Source of the DNA: an uncultured Spirochaetales bacterium
Lineage (GTDB): Bacteria > Spirochaetota > Spirochaetia > Sphaerochaetales > Sphaerochaetaceae
Assembly (NCBI GenBank): GCA_944390865.1
Contig: CALXRC010000007.1
Location: forward strand, 16,901-80,900
Length of the DNA: 64,000 nt
Direction: 5' to 3'
The notes beneath the pieces were generated by a model. It had not been told where the DNA came from, searched no databases, and saw only the letters and a list, made by a program, of their open reading frames with translations. The translations under genes and the position numbers were made by a program. Positions 8,442 through 17,064 of this stretch are shown piece by piece; the stretch's first letter is position 1; every line of letters starts with the position of its first letter.

Positions 8442-8981
8442 ATGAAAGCTTTTGATTCCCCCATTGAAACCGAGCGGCTCGTACTCAGACGCATCGCAAA
8501 GGAAGACTGGAAGAATCTCGCCTCAATGCTGCAGGATGAGGACGTCATGTATGCATATGAGCATGCGTTCAGCGATGATGAGGTGACAGCCTGGCTTGAC
8601 AAGCAGCTTCTGCGCTACGAAAAGGAAGACGGGCTTGGACTGCTGGGTCTCTGTCTCAGGGAAAACGGGGCCTTTATCGGCCAGTGCGGCCTGACTTACC
8701 AGCAGATCAGGGGAAGGACTGTCGCTGAAATCGGCTATCTGCTGAAAAAGCAGTACTGGCACAAAGGCTACGCAACTGAAGCGGCAATTGCTGTCAGGGA
8801 CTATGCATTCAACACTCTTGGCCTGAATGAGGTGTACTCAATCATCAGGGAAAACAACTTCGCCAGCCAGCAGGTTGCGCTGCGCTGCGGCATGCAGAAA
8901 GTCGATACAATCGTCAAGCATTATTACAATATGGATATGATCCACTACTGTTACAGAATCAAGAGGAATCAGGGGGCTTAG
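8442..8981 (+). CDS. GNAT acetyltransferase, RimJ/RimL-like
   Basis: A 179-residue Gcn5-type N-acetyltransferase. ETERLVLRRI near the N-terminus and the acetyl-CoA loop region YWHKGYATEAA followed by SIIRENNFASQQVALRCGM are typical of the RimJ/RimL branch, which acetylates protein N-termini or small amines. The substrate is unknown. Alternative starts exist at 8418 (GTG) and 8424 (ATG). The one at 8442 was chosen because it fits the domain start and lies 8 nt after a good promoter; a GAGG only 2 nt before it is too close for a normal ribosome site. Confidence 0.82.
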   Translation: MKAFDSPIETERLVLRRIAKEDWKNLASMLQDEDVMYAYEHAFSDDEVTAWLDKQLLRYEKEDGLGLLGLCLRENGAFIGQCGLTYQQIRGRTVAEIGYLLKKQYWHKGYATEAAIAVRDYAFNTLGLNEVYSIIRENNFASQQVALRCGMQKVDTIVKHYYNMDMIHYCYRIKRNQGA

Positions 8982-9007
8982 CAAAAGACGCGGGCTGATG
9001 ATATGCT
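8978..9007 (+). promoter_or_regulatory. Promoter-like sequence of the GyrI-like gene, predicted leaderless
   Basis: TTAGCA (8978-8983), 18-nt spacer, TATGCT (9002-9007) preceded by TGA; the ATG at 9014 follows after 6 nt. It overlaps the stop of the upstream gene. Confidence 0.4.
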
Positions 9008-9013
9008 TTGACC

Positions 9014-9592
9014 ATGGCCTTCGATTACAAAGTTGAGTTCAAAGAATACTATTCGGCAAAGCAGACAGCACAGCTCCTGTTCATTCCCTCCTTCCGTTAT
9101 CTGTGCATTGAGGGCAGCGGCAAGCTGGCCAAGGGCAGTCCTGCCTTTGCCGCCATGCATCAGGTCGCGCTCATGCTGCGCTCCAGCAGAAGGCTCGGAC
9201 ATGATGTGCCTTCCTGGTTTGATTACGTCCTGCCTCCGGTCGAAAGCCTTTATTCTGCACAAAAGCCTTTCAGCTGGAAAGTGATCTCAAGGCTGCCGGA
9301 CTTCTTCACGGATGAGGATGTCTCCTGGGCAAAGGAGGAGGCAGAAAGAAAGTCAGGCGCCGGCTGCAGCGGCATAAAGGCCATGATGATAAGCGAGGGA
9401 ATGTGCGCTCAGATCATGCATACAGGTCCAGCAAGCACAAAACCTGAAGCCTTCATCCGCATTGAAGAATATGCGGCCTCTTTCGGCTACAGAGTGGATG
9501 AATCCCGCCTGAGACATGAAATTCCCCTCTCTGATCCGGAAAGGACGTCAAGAAACCGCTTCAGGACAGTGCTAAGACTGCCTGTCTGCTAG
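9014..9592 (+). CDS. GyrI-like small-molecule-binding domain protein
   Basis: A 192-residue protein whose opening (DYKVEFKEYYSAKQ, then FRYLCIEGSG) and size match stand-alone GyrI-like domain proteins (SHS2 fold, related to the effector domain of multidrug regulators). These bind hydrophobic or cationic small molecules or hydrolyse cyclopropanoid toxins; the role here is unknown. There is no DNA-binding domain. No Shine-Dalgarno sequence is visible, and a TATGCT hexamer lies 6 nt upstream. It may be read through from the acetyltransferase gene 32 nt upstream instead. Confidence 0.7.
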   Translation: MAFDYKVEFKEYYSAKQTAQLLFIPSFRYLCIEGSGKLAKGSPAFAAMHQVALMLRSSRRLGHDVPSWFDYVLPPVESLYSAQKPFSWKVISRLPDFFTDEDVSWAKEEAERKSGAGCSGIKAMMISEGMCAQIMHTGPASTKPEAFIRIEEYAASFGYRVDESRLRHEIPLSDPERTSRNRFRTVLRLPVC

Positions 9593-9601
9593 CCAGCCCT
9601 C

Positions 9602-9630
9602 TTGCTATTATTTGAATAATCATCAATAAT
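9602..9630 (+). promoter_or_regulatory. Promoter of the rpsB-tsf-frr operon
   Basis: TTGCTA (9602-9607), 17-nt spacer, AATAAT (9625-9630). It leaves a leader of about 100 nt before rpsB. Confidence 0.6.
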
Positions 9631-9663
9631 CAGAACCACTGTGTTCGTTGAACCAGAATTTCC

Positions 9664-9715
9664 GGCCGTCCTGACGGCTGAGACGTAACGTAAGGGGCTC
9701 TGTCATGTACAGAGC
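9664..9715 (+). promoter_or_regulatory. Structured 5' leader of rpsB, possible S2 autoregulatory site
   Basis: Two hairpins: GCCGT (9665-9669) / ACGGC (9674-9678), and GCTCTGT (9697-9703) / ACAGAGC (9709-9715) with a 5-nt loop. The second ends 11 nt before the GGAGG site of rpsB. S2 leaders control rpsB-tsf in other bacteria; equivalence here is inference. Confidence 0.45.
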
Positions 9716-9735
9716 AGAAAAGATGGAGGATTACT

Positions 9736-10602
9736 ATGGCAGTAGTAACCATGAAGAGCCTGTTGGAATCAGGCGTACACTTTGGACATCAGACAAAGAG
9801 ATGGAATCCAAAGATGGCCCGTTTCATCTTCACAGAGAGAAACGGAATTCACATTATCGACCTGCAGAAGACTTCAGCCTGCATCGTTGAGGCTTATGAA
9901 GCAGTAAGGGCACAGGTCAAGAACGGCAAGCAGATCCTGTTTGTCGGCACAAAGAAGCAGGCACAGCAGACAATCGAGCAGGAAGCAAAGCGCTGCGGAA
10001 TGCCTTATGTCAACAACCGCTGGCTCGGCGGCATGCTCACAAACTTCTCAACAATCAAGAAGAGCATTGCAAAACTCAAGAAAATCGAAAAGATGGAAGC
10101 AGACGGCACATTTGCGTCCCTGACAAAGAAAGAAGTCGCCCTTTATACAAAGGAGAAGGCAAAGCTTGAGAAGAACCTCGGCGGCATCAAGGACATGAAG
10201 GAGCTGCCCGGCGCACTTTTCATCATTGACACAAAGAAGGAAGCTCTTGCTGTCGCAGAAGCAAAGAGACTCGGAATTCCGGTCATCGCAGTTGTCGACA
10301 CAAACTGTGATCCCACAAACATCACCTACCCGATTCCCGGCAACGATGATGCTATCAGGGCAATCTCACTGTTTGTCGAGATCTTCGCAAACGCAGTAAT
10401 CGATGCTGACAATGAAGCAGGACTCCAGATCATCGAATCACTTGATGATGAGGAAGAGACAGCAATCAACAGCAGCGCGGCCCCTGACAAGGATCAGGAG
10501 ATCGACGAGGCAGACTACGCCAACTACAAGGGTGATGAGTCAAATGTTGACAGCAGCGAGGAAAGCGAAGAGACAGAGGAAGACGACCTCTATACAAAAT
10601 AA
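9736..10602 (+). CDS. rpsB: 30S ribosomal protein S2 (uS2) with acidic C-terminal tail
   Basis: Small-subunit protein needed for S1 binding and translation initiation. The core (1-230) shows [22 protein letters not shown] at its start, [21 protein letters not shown] and the VDTNCDP motif. About 55 residues beyond the usual end are very acidic (DDEEETA..., [10 protein letters not shown]), a tail absent from E. coli S2. A GGAGG site is 7 nt upstream of the ATG. It heads the rpsB-tsf-frr operon behind a leader with two hairpins. tsf follows after 9 nt. Confidence 0.97.
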   Translation: MAVVTMKSLLESGVHFGHQTKRWNPKMARFIFTERNGIHIIDLQKTSACIVEAYEAVRAQVKNGKQILFVGTKKQAQQTIEQEAKRCGMPYVNNRWLGGMLTNFSTIKKSIAKLKKIEKMEADGTFASLTKKEVALYTKEKAKLEKNLGGIKDMKELPGALFIIDTKKEALAVAEAKRLGIPVIAVVDTNCDPTNITYPIPGNDDAIRAISLFVEIFANAVIDADNEAGLQIIESLDDEEETAINSSAAPDKDQEIDEADYANYKGDESNVDSSEESEETEEDDLYTK

Positions 10603-10611
10603 GGAGTTAGT

Positions 10612-11454
10612 ATGGCTATTACAGCAGCAGATGTAAAGAAGCTCCGCGACATGACAGGAGCTGGTATGATGGACTGCAAGAAGGCTCTTGCAGAAGCTGA
10701 CGGCGATATGGCTCAGGCAGAGAAGATCCTGAAGGAAATGGGTCTCGCCGCTGTCGCCAAGAGACAGGACAGAGCTACAGAGAACGGCCGTGTCTTCACA
10801 CTCGTCAAGGGCTCAAAGGCCGTACTCCTTGAGCTGAGCTGCGAAACAGACTTCGTTGCAAGCAATGACAAGTTCAAGGCTCTTGGAAACCAGATGTGCG
10901 AAGTCATCCTTGACAAGGGCTACACAGAGCCGAATGAAGAGCTCAAGGGCATGGTTGACGCACTCATCGCCACAATCAAGGAGAACATGACTCTCAAGAG
11001 AATGTCCGTAATTGACATCCCTGCAAACGGCTATGCCGCAACCTACATCCACGGAGAGGGTGCACTTGCAGTCGTCGTCGTGTTCACAAGCGACAACATG
11101 GCTGTCTTTGAAAATGAGGCTGTGCAGACATTCACACATGACTGTGCCCTTCATGTCGCAGCCTACAAGCCGCAGTTCCTCAACACAGCAAGCGTCACAA
11201 AGGAGTATGAGGAGGAGCAGCTTTCAATCTTCCGTGCTCAGGTCGCTTCAATGGACAAGCCGGAAAAGGTCAAGGAAGGCATTGTGCGCGGCAAGCTCAG
11301 CAAGCTCTACAGCGAGGTCTGTTTCCTCAACCAGCCTTTTGTCAAGGACGATTCAATGTCTGTCGAGAAGAAGATGGCTGAAGTCGCAAAGCAGGCCGGC
11401 GGAAAGCTTGAGATTACTTTCTACAAGTATTATCAGGCAGGCGTTGAGGCCTAA
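10612..11454 (+). CDS. tsf: Elongation factor Ts
   Basis: Exchanges GDP for GTP on EF-Tu. The protein has 280 residues. The N-terminal UBA-like domain starts VKKLRDMTGAGMMDCKKALAE, followed by the signature ELSCETDFVASNDKF (about 74-88), the EF-Tu contact. The start has AAGGAG and the gene is 9 nt after rpsB. Unlike the common rpsB-tsf-pyrH-frr order, frr follows directly; pyrH is not in the cluster. Confidence 0.97.
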   Translation: MAITAADVKKLRDMTGAGMMDCKKALAEADGDMAQAEKILKEMGLAAVAKRQDRATENGRVFTLVKGSKAVLLELSCETDFVASNDKFKALGNQMCEVILDKGYTEPNEELKGMVDALIATIKENMTLKRMSVIDIPANGYAATYIHGEGALAVVVVFTSDNMAVFENEAVQTFTHDCALHVAAYKPQFLNTASVTKEYEEEQLSIFRAQVASMDKPEKVKEGIVRGKLSKLYSEVCFLNQPFVKDDSMSVEKKMAEVAKQAGGKLEITFYKYYQAGVEA

Positions 11455-11465
11455 GGAGATACCTT

Positions 11466-12020
11466 ATGCAGAATGTTCTTTCCAGCTGTGAGAGCAGAAT
11501 GGACAAATGTGTCTCTTCTCTTGAGAACGAATATCTTTCAATGAGGACAGGCAGGGCTTCTGCCGCCCTCTTCGACAAGATCAAGGTTGACTACTACGGC
11601 ACAGAGACTCCTCTCAATCAGGTAGCCTCCATTTCCAGCCCTGAGGCAAGACTCATCGTCATCCAGCCCTGGGACAAGTCGGTCCTGGCTGCCATTGAGA
11701 AGGCTATCCAGAAAAGCGAGCTCGGACTCAACCCGAGCAATGACGGAAAGCTCATCAGAGTCAATTTCCCGCCTCTGACAGAGGACAGGAGAAAGGAACT
11801 GGCGAAGAGCGCGAAGGCTCTGGCTGAGAATGCCCGCGTTGCAGTGCGCAATGTCCGCCGTGATGCCATGGAAGAGCTGAAGAAACTGCAGAAAGCCGGT
11901 GACATCAGCGAAGATGAGCAGAAAGACGGAGAGACCAGGATCCAGAAAATGACTGACAAGGCTGTCGAGAAGATAGCCAAGGTCGCAGAATCAAAGGAAA
12001 AGGAGATCATGGAAATCTGA
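11466..12020 (+). CDS. frr: Ribosome recycling factor
   Basis: Splits post-termination ribosomes together with EF-G. At 184 residues it is the standard length. Visible family motifs are LRTGRAS-type MRTGRASAALFDKIKVDYYGTETPL, the hinge INPWDKS-like IQPWDKSVL, and LTEDRRKELAKSAK. AAGGAG precedes the ATG, 11 nt after tsf. It is the last gene before a strong terminator that separates it from uppS. Confidence 0.97.
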   Translation: MQNVLSSCESRMDKCVSSLENEYLSMRTGRASAALFDKIKVDYYGTETPLNQVASISSPEARLIVIQPWDKSVLAAIEKAIQKSELGLNPSNDGKLIRVNFPPLTEDRRKELAKSAKALAENARVAVRNVRRDAMEELKKLQKAGDISEDEQKDGETRIQKMTDKAVEKIAKVAESKEKEIMEI

Positions 12021-12036
12021 TTTCCATTCCTCAGCG

Positions 12037-12075
12037 ATCCAGGCTGGAGACATCCGGCCTGGATTTGTTTTTTTT
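12037..12075 (+). terminator. Strong intrinsic terminator between frr and uppS
   Basis: An 11-bp stem (12037-12047 / 12054-12064, one T-G pair) with a 6-nt loop and then TTGTTTTTTTTT. It leaves only about 16 nt before the uppS ATG, so uppS either depends on readthrough or is served by a promoter overlapping this hairpin or inside frr. Confidence 0.85.
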
Positions 12076-12091
12076 AAAGGGGTGTTTAGAA

Positions 12092-12778
12092 ATGAGGGAG
12101 GTTCCGCTTCACATCGGCTTTATCATGGACGGAAACGGAAGATGGGCCAAAAAGCGCTTCATGCCGCGCACAGCAGGTCATCTTGCCGGCCTGAAGGCTC
12201 TGAAGAAAGTAATACTCGGATGCATAGATCAGGGCGTCAGATATGCGACGCTGTACTGTTTCTCGACAGAAAACTGGAAGCGTCCTGCTGATGAGGTCAA
12301 TTATCTCATGGGCCTGTTCAGCGAGAAAATCATGGGAGAACTCCCCTTTTACAACAAGAACGGCATCCGCCTGCTGACAACAGGCGACATTTCCATACTG
12401 CCGGAGGATGCACGCAGGGCACTTCAGGATGCGGTCAGGGCGACAGAAGGCAATGATGTCATCACTGTGCAGCTTGCAATCAATTACGGAGGCCAGGCGG
12501 AGATCTGCCAGGCAGTAAACAGGGCGCTCAGCGAGGGAATAAGGGAAATCACGCCAGAGGTGATCAGGGCCCATTTTGACAACCCTGAAGTGCCTCCAGT
12601 GGAAATTATAGCCCGCAGTGCAGGAGAAAAACGGCTTTCCAACTTTCTTTTGTTCGACAGTGCCTATGCTGAATTCGCCTTTTATGATAAACTATGGCCT
12701 GACTGGGATGAAAATGATGTCTGTGGGATTATAGACGAGTTCAATACCAGGGTCAGAAAATTTGGAGGACTGGCATAA
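12092..12778 (+). CDS. uppS: Undecaprenyl (isoprenyl) diphosphate synthase
   Basis: Condenses farnesyl-PP with isopentenyl-PP to make the C55 lipid carrier for peptidoglycan. The protein has 228 residues. Catalytic FIMDGNGRWAKKR near the N-terminus (first Asp binds Mg), STENWKRP, and C-terminal RSAGEKRLSNFLL are all present. The ATG at 12092 was chosen over an in-frame upstream codon because AAAGGGG lies about 10 nt before it and homologs begin here. cdsA begins 1 nt after the stop. Confidence 0.95.
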   Translation: MREVPLHIGFIMDGNGRWAKKRFMPRTAGHLAGLKALKKVILGCIDQGVRYATLYCFSTENWKRPADEVNYLMGLFSEKIMGELPFYNKNGIRLLTTGDISILPEDARRALQDAVRATEGNDVITVQLAINYGGQAEICQAVNRALSEGIREITPEVIRAHFDNPEVPPVEIIARSAGEKRLSNFLLFDSAYAEFAFYDKLWPDWDENDVCGIIDEFNTRVRKFGGLA

Positions 12779-12779
12779 C

Positions 12780-13628
12780 GTGACTTCGAACGGGCAGAGA
12801 ATTCTGACAGGATGCATCGCACTTCCTGCACTACTTATCATTATTCTCTTTTTACCTCAGCTGAACTATCTGGCTTTTGCCCTGATAGTGCTGTGTGCCA
12901 GCATTATCGGCTCGCATGAGATGCATAACATCCTCACGCACGATAAAGAGAATATGAAGCTGCCTCTGCCGTTCTGGACAGGTGCACTGCTTCCGGTTGC
13001 GGCCTATATCGAATACAGTCTCGGTTCAGACAGCGCCATCATCCTCTATACAATGATCGTCCTGATGAGCCTGGCCTTTCTCATTGAGACAATCACAGGC
13101 CACAGGGACAACTTTGCAGGAACAAGGGACAGGGCGTCGGCTGCAGTCATCCAGCTCCTCTACCCTAACCTGTTTGCCATCTTCTTCATCAGGCTCTGCT
13201 TTCTTTCTGACGCAAGGCTCTGGCTGCTGACCTTCTTCGTGCTTGTATTCAGCTGCGACACCTTCGCCTATTTCTTCGGACGCTGGTTCGGAAAGAACAA
13301 CAGGGGCATTGTCCAGGTCAGTCCCAACAAGAGCGTCGCAGGTTTCATCGCAGGAGCAGTTATTCCAGCACTGATTCTGGCCCTGCTCTCAGCCTTTTTT
13401 GAAGCATACAGCCTCAGCTGGTGGGAAGGCCTGATAGTCGGCTTCTTCACAGCAGTCGCCGGAATCTGCGGAGACCTGATTGAATCCGCATTCAAGCGTT
13501 CCAGTGCCATGAAAGACAGCGGGACAGTTGTTCCCGGCCGCGGAGGCATTCTCGATTCAATAGATTCACTTATCATTGCGGCTCCTGTCTACATTGCACT
13601 CCTGCACTGTTTCAGGGTGACAATCTGA
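12780..13628 (+). CDS. cdsA: Phosphatidate cytidylyltransferase (CDP-diacylglycerol synthase)
   Basis: Integral membrane enzyme that makes CDP-diacylglycerol for phospholipid synthesis. The protein has 282 residues and about eight hydrophobic segments. The C-terminal family signature is clear: SAFKRSSAMKDSG followed by PGRGGILDSIDS. Start choice: GTG at 12780, one base after the uppS stop and 11 nt after a GGAGG. A TTG at 12762 inside uppS is in frame but overlaps the ribosome site. The gene is translationally coupled within uppS-cdsA-dxr-rseP. Confidence 0.93.
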   Translation: MTSNGQRILTGCIALPALLIIILFLPQLNYLAFALIVLCASIIGSHEMHNILTHDKENMKLPLPFWTGALLPVAAYIEYSLGSDSAIILYTMIVLMSLAFLIETITGHRDNFAGTRDRASAAVIQLLYPNLFAIFFIRLCFLSDARLWLLTFFVLVFSCDTFAYFFGRWFGKNNRGIVQVSPNKSVAGFIAGAVIPALILALLSAFFEAYSLSWWEGLIVGFFTAVAGICGDLIESAFKRSSAMKDSGTVVPGRGGILDSIDSLIIAAPVYIALLHCFRVTI

Positions 13629-13632
13629 GCCT

Positions 13633-14715
13633 ATGAGAACACTGCTCATACTTGGTGCCACAGGTTCTATCGGCACGACTGCGCTGAATGCAGTCAGGCA
13701 GAAGAAGCTTGACGTACGGATCACTGGACTTGTAGCACATTCCTCATCTGACAGGCTCAGAGCACTGGCAGAAGAGTTTTCATGCCCTTTTACACTGAAC
13801 ACTGACAGCAGCAGCCTGAGATCATTCATCAGGGCAAACAGAGCTGACATTGCACTGAACGCGATAGCCGGAGCAGCAGGACTTGAAGCCAGTCTTTTCT
13901 GCCTGCAGGAAGGAATGGATCTGGCCCTGGCAAACAAGGAATCAGTCGTCATGGGCGGTCAGGTGCTCTTTGACGAAGCGAAAAAGAACAAGGCCAGGAT
14001 CATTCCGGTCGACAGCGAGCACAGCGCTATATACCACCTGCTCAAGGGCAGGCCTGATGCAGAGTCCCTGGTGATAACCGCAAGCGGAGGCCCCTTTCTC
14101 GGACGCGGGGATCTGGAAAATGTCAGCCCGGAAGAGGCTGCGAACCATCCGACATGGAAGATGGGAAGAAAGATATCCATTGACAGCAGCACGCTTGCGA
14201 ACAAGGGCCTGGAAGTGATTGAGGCAGGCTTTCTTTTCAATATGCCTGCAGACAGAATCGAAGTCACGATCCACAGACAGTCAGTTGTCCACTCAATGGT
14301 GAGAATGAAGGATGGAAGCGTATATGCGCAGCTTTCTCCTCCAGACATGACGCTGCCGATTGTAAGTGCAGTCAATGATGACAGGCAGGTTCTTCATGAG
14401 GTAGTCAGACCTCTGTCTTTCAGCGGCCTGACGCTGACCTTCCAGGACTGGGACAGGACTGAGTTTCCCCTTCTTGCTCTTGCTTACAAAGCTCTTGAGA
14501 GGAAAAAGTCCTACCCTGTGGCCTTCAATGCCGCAGATGAGGTTGCCGTTGCGGCATTCTGCGACAGGAAGATCAGATACACAGACATCGCGCGCATTGT
14601 CTCTGCCGTAATGGAAGAAGACTGGTCAGCTGAAATAACCAGCTATGAGGATATCATCGTGCAGGACAGGCTGGCGCGTCTGAAGGCAGGTCAGTTATGC
14701 TCCTGTCATATCTGA
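13633..14715 (+). CDS. dxr: 1-deoxy-D-xylulose 5-phosphate reductoisomerase
   Basis: Second step of the MEP isoprenoid pathway (DXP to MEP, NADPH-dependent). The protein has 360 residues, slightly short of the usual 385-400. The NADPH loop LGATGSIGTTAL (about 7-18), ANKESVVMGG, the metal and substrate segment PVDSEHSAIYHLL, and KMGRKISIDSSTLANKGLE are all visible. It starts 4 nt after cdsA and overlaps rseP by 19 nt. Its presence with uppS puts isoprenoid and lipid-carrier synthesis in one unit. Confidence 0.96.
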   Translation: MRTLLILGATGSIGTTALNAVRQKKLDVRITGLVAHSSSDRLRALAEEFSCPFTLNTDSSSLRSFIRANRADIALNAIAGAAGLEASLFCLQEGMDLALANKESVVMGGQVLFDEAKKNKARIIPVDSEHSAIYHLLKGRPDAESLVITASGGPFLGRGDLENVSPEEAANHPTWKMGRKISIDSSTLANKGLEVIEAGFLFNMPADRIEVTIHRQSVVHSMVRMKDGSVYAQLSPPDMTLPIVSAVNDDRQVLHEVVRPLSFSGLTLTFQDWDRTEFPLLALAYKALERKKSYPVAFNAADEVAVAAFCDRKIRYTDIARIVSAVMEEDWSAEITSYEDIIVQDRLARLKAGQLCSCHI

Positions 14716-16025
14716 TCCAGCTTGTCATCGGCTTCCTGGGCATCGGGCTCATTGTTCTGGTCCATGAAACGGGTCACTTCATCGCTGCCAGGCTTTCAGG
14801 AGTGCGCGTTGAGACATTCGGCATCGGAATGGGGCCAAGGCTTTTCAGCATTTACACGAAGAACACGGAAATACGCTTCTCGCTCATTCCTTTCGGAGGC
14901 TACTGCCGCATGGACGGATCCATTGATCTCGTTCAGGCATTGAGAGATGAGTCCAGGTCATTCACGAAAGGAGAATACGGATCCTACTTCACGACAACGC
15001 CGCTTGTGCGATTCTTCATCTTTCTGGCCGGCCCGCTTACAAGCTTTCTGTTTTCCTTTCTGCTGTTCCTTGCCGTTTCCTTCATACCGGTCATGCAGGC
15101 AGTTGATCCTCCCAGAGTCGCTGTTGTAAGCGACTATCCCGAGCTTTTCAAAAGCAGCATCACGCAGGAAGAGATACGCACAGGAGATCTCATCCTCTCA
15201 GTTGACGGCCAGCCTGTCAGCACCTGGCAGGAGGCGGAAGAGCTGATTGCCAGTGCAGGAAAGGCAGCTCTTGACCTGAAGATACTTCGTGACGGTCAGA
15301 TCCTTGATGTTACTGCAGAGGGACTGTCCTCCGGCGATACCTTCCTCTTCGGGCTTGCCCTGTATCAGGAACCTGTTATCGGAAGAGTTGAGGACACAAA
15401 GCTTTTCCAGACAGGAGACAGGATAATCTCAGTCAACGGGCACAGAATTGACAACACATATGACTTCTACATGCTCAGCAGCAGTGACATGAACATCGTC
15501 CTTGAGAGGGACGGACAGGAGACAGAGGTCTTCTATCCGGCTTCAGATGCCTTCCCCTTTGCCTGGCAGAGCAGGCTCATCCCCATGCCGCGCCAGGGCT
15601 TCCTGTCATCAGCTGCATCAGCTTTTTCCTCTGCGGTTTCAGCACTCCAGGACACGCTGTCATCACTGTCAGGGCTTGTGCACCAGAACTCAGAGGAAGT
15701 CAGGAATGAAATAACAGGCCCCACACGCGCGGCCCAGTCTATCGGCAGCATAACCACGCTGGGACTTGAAAGCGGACTGCTGACGGCAGTCAGGGCCTTC
15801 CTGTATCTGCTGTCGCTTGTCTCGGTGTCTCTGTGTGTCGCAAACCTGCTTCCGGTTCCCGTTTTCGACGGAGGAGGAATGCTGATCAATCTGATCCAGA
15901 TGATTACAGGAAAGGAAATGACGCCGAAAAGCTATGTCGTCTTCCAGATCATCGGCCTTGTCTGCTCTGTTGTCATCATAGCAGCGCTCTACTCGCTGGA
16001 TATAATCCACTACCTCAAGGGCTGA
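14697..16025 (+). CDS. rseP: RseP-type site-2 protease with PDZ domains
   Basis: Membrane zinc metalloprotease that cuts transmembrane segments, classically in envelope-stress signalling. Active-site HExxH (H23, E24, H27) lies in the first membrane helix. A central region holds two PDZ-like stretches (about 145-215 and 220-285). The C-terminal LLPVPVFDGGGML supplies the second zinc-ligand Asp (LDG-type motif, here FDG). The protein has 442 residues. It overlaps dxr by 19 nt, as is common for this pair, and is the last gene of the cluster. A convergent minus-strand terminator lies just beyond. Confidence 0.94.
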   Translation: MLLSYLIQLVIGFLGIGLIVLVHETGHFIAARLSGVRVETFGIGMGPRLFSIYTKNTEIRFSLIPFGGYCRMDGSIDLVQALRDESRSFTKGEYGSYFTTTPLVRFFIFLAGPLTSFLFSFLLFLAVSFIPVMQAVDPPRVAVVSDYPELFKSSITQEEIRTGDLILSVDGQPVSTWQEAEELIASAGKAALDLKILRDGQILDVTAEGLSSGDTFLFGLALYQEPVIGRVEDTKLFQTGDRIISVNGHRIDNTYDFYMLSSSDMNIVLERDGQETEVFYPASDAFPFAWQSRLIPMPRQGFLSSAASAFSSAVSALQDTLSSLSGLVHQNSEEVRNEITGPTRAAQSIGSITTLGLESGLLTAVRAFLYLLSLVSVSLCVANLLPVPVFDGGGMLINLIQMITGKEMTPKSYVVFQIIGLVCSVVIIAALYSLDIIHYLKG

Positions 16026-16066
16026 AGATCCTTGAATTAAAGCGGACTGGTGTTCCTGAACACGTG

Positions 16067-16098
16067 AAAAAAGGCATCCCGTTCAGACAGGATGCCTT
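16067..16098 (-). terminator. Terminator at the end of the catabolic operon
   Basis: Stem GGCATCC (16073-16079) / GGATGCC (16090-16096). On the minus strand it is followed by six Ts. It is placed 22 nt after the transketolase C-subunit stop. Confidence 0.85.
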
Positions 16099-16119
16099 AT
16101 CTGAGATGTGAAAAGGAAA

Positions 16120-17064
16120 TTACATCAGGGCTTCTGCTTTCTTGACCATGTTGTCAGCTGTCATGCCGAAAGTCTCAGCAAGGTAAGAGAGTGAGCCGAC
16201 TTCTCCGAAGCGCTCTCCGACATTGATGAAATCAACTTTTGCGCTGATTCCTTCTTTGAAAAGAAGCGCACTGATCATCTCTCCCGTTCCCCCGGGATAG
16301 CGTCCGTTCTCACAGATCAGAAGCCTTCCGGTCTCCGCTGCGGCCTTAGTGATCGTCTCTGCATCAAGCGGGCGGATTGTATGCAGGTCAATGACTCTCG
16401 TGCTGACTCCCTTTGCCTCAAGAGCAGCTGCTGCCTTCTCTGCCTCGCTGACAAGATGGACGCCTGTCGCGATTATGGTCAGGTCACTTCCGTCTCTTAC
16501 AGTGATTGCCTTGCCGAGCCTGATCTCTACATCATCGCCATAGCGTCTTGTGGAGCCCTTTCTCGGAGTTCTCAGATAGGATGACTGCCCCGTGGCATAG
16601 ACCTGCTGGACAAGCTCATACAGGCTTCTGATATCACTTGGCTCATAGATTATGAGTCCTGGAATCTGGCGCATCAGTGCAATATCCTCAAACGGCATAT
16701 GCGTTCCGCCGTTGTACTGAGCCGTGATGCCCGGATCTGTGCCGACAATGTGCACTGTGCGGTGCGCATAGCCGATTGAGATGAACACCTGATCATACAT
16801 TCTTCTGGATGCGAAGCAGCCGAAGCTGTGAATGAACGGAGTCAGGCCGACAGAGGAAAGTCCTCCGGCAACTGCTGCCATGTTGGCCTCTGCGATTCCG
16901 CAGTTGTAGAAGCGGTCAGGGAACTCCTTCTGGAACTCTGTTGTTCCAAGGCAGGAGGAAAGATCACTGTCAAGCACGACAATGTCATCATGAACCTTTG
17001 CAAGATCAATGATCGAACCGACTACTGCATCTCTGTAGTTTTCATATACGCTTGTGTCTTTCAT
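16120..17064 (-). CDS. Transketolase, C-terminal subunit (split transketolase)
   Basis: The second half of transketolase: the pyrimidine-binding and C-terminal domains in 314 residues. Seen: FYNCGIAEANMAAVAGGLS (cofactor-contact Glu in the GIAE motif), then GTDPGITAQYNGGTHMPFEDIALMR. With the N-subunit it would form the TPP enzyme that moves a two-carbon ketol unit between sugars. The start codon overlaps the N-subunit stop by 4 nt, so the two are coupled. Separate N and C subunits are common in catabolic operons, including sulfoquinovose and apiose pathways, as opposed to the fused housekeeping enzyme. It is the last gene of the operon. Confidence 0.9.
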   Translation of the reverse strand: MKDTSVYENYRDAVVGSIIDLAKVHDDIVVLDSDLSSCLGTTEFQKEFPDRFYNCGIAEANMAAVAGGLSSVGLTPFIHSFGCFASRRMYDQVFISIGYAHRTVHIVGTDPGITAQYNGGTHMPFEDIALMRQIPGLIIYEPSDIRSLYELVQQVYATGQSSYLRTPRKGSTRRYGDDVEIRLGKAITVRDGSDLTIIATGVHLVSEAEKAAAALEAKGVSTRVIDLHTIRPLDAETITKAAAETGRLLICENGRYPGGTGEMISALLFKEGISAKVDFINVGERFGEVGSLSYLAETFGMTADNMVKKAEALM

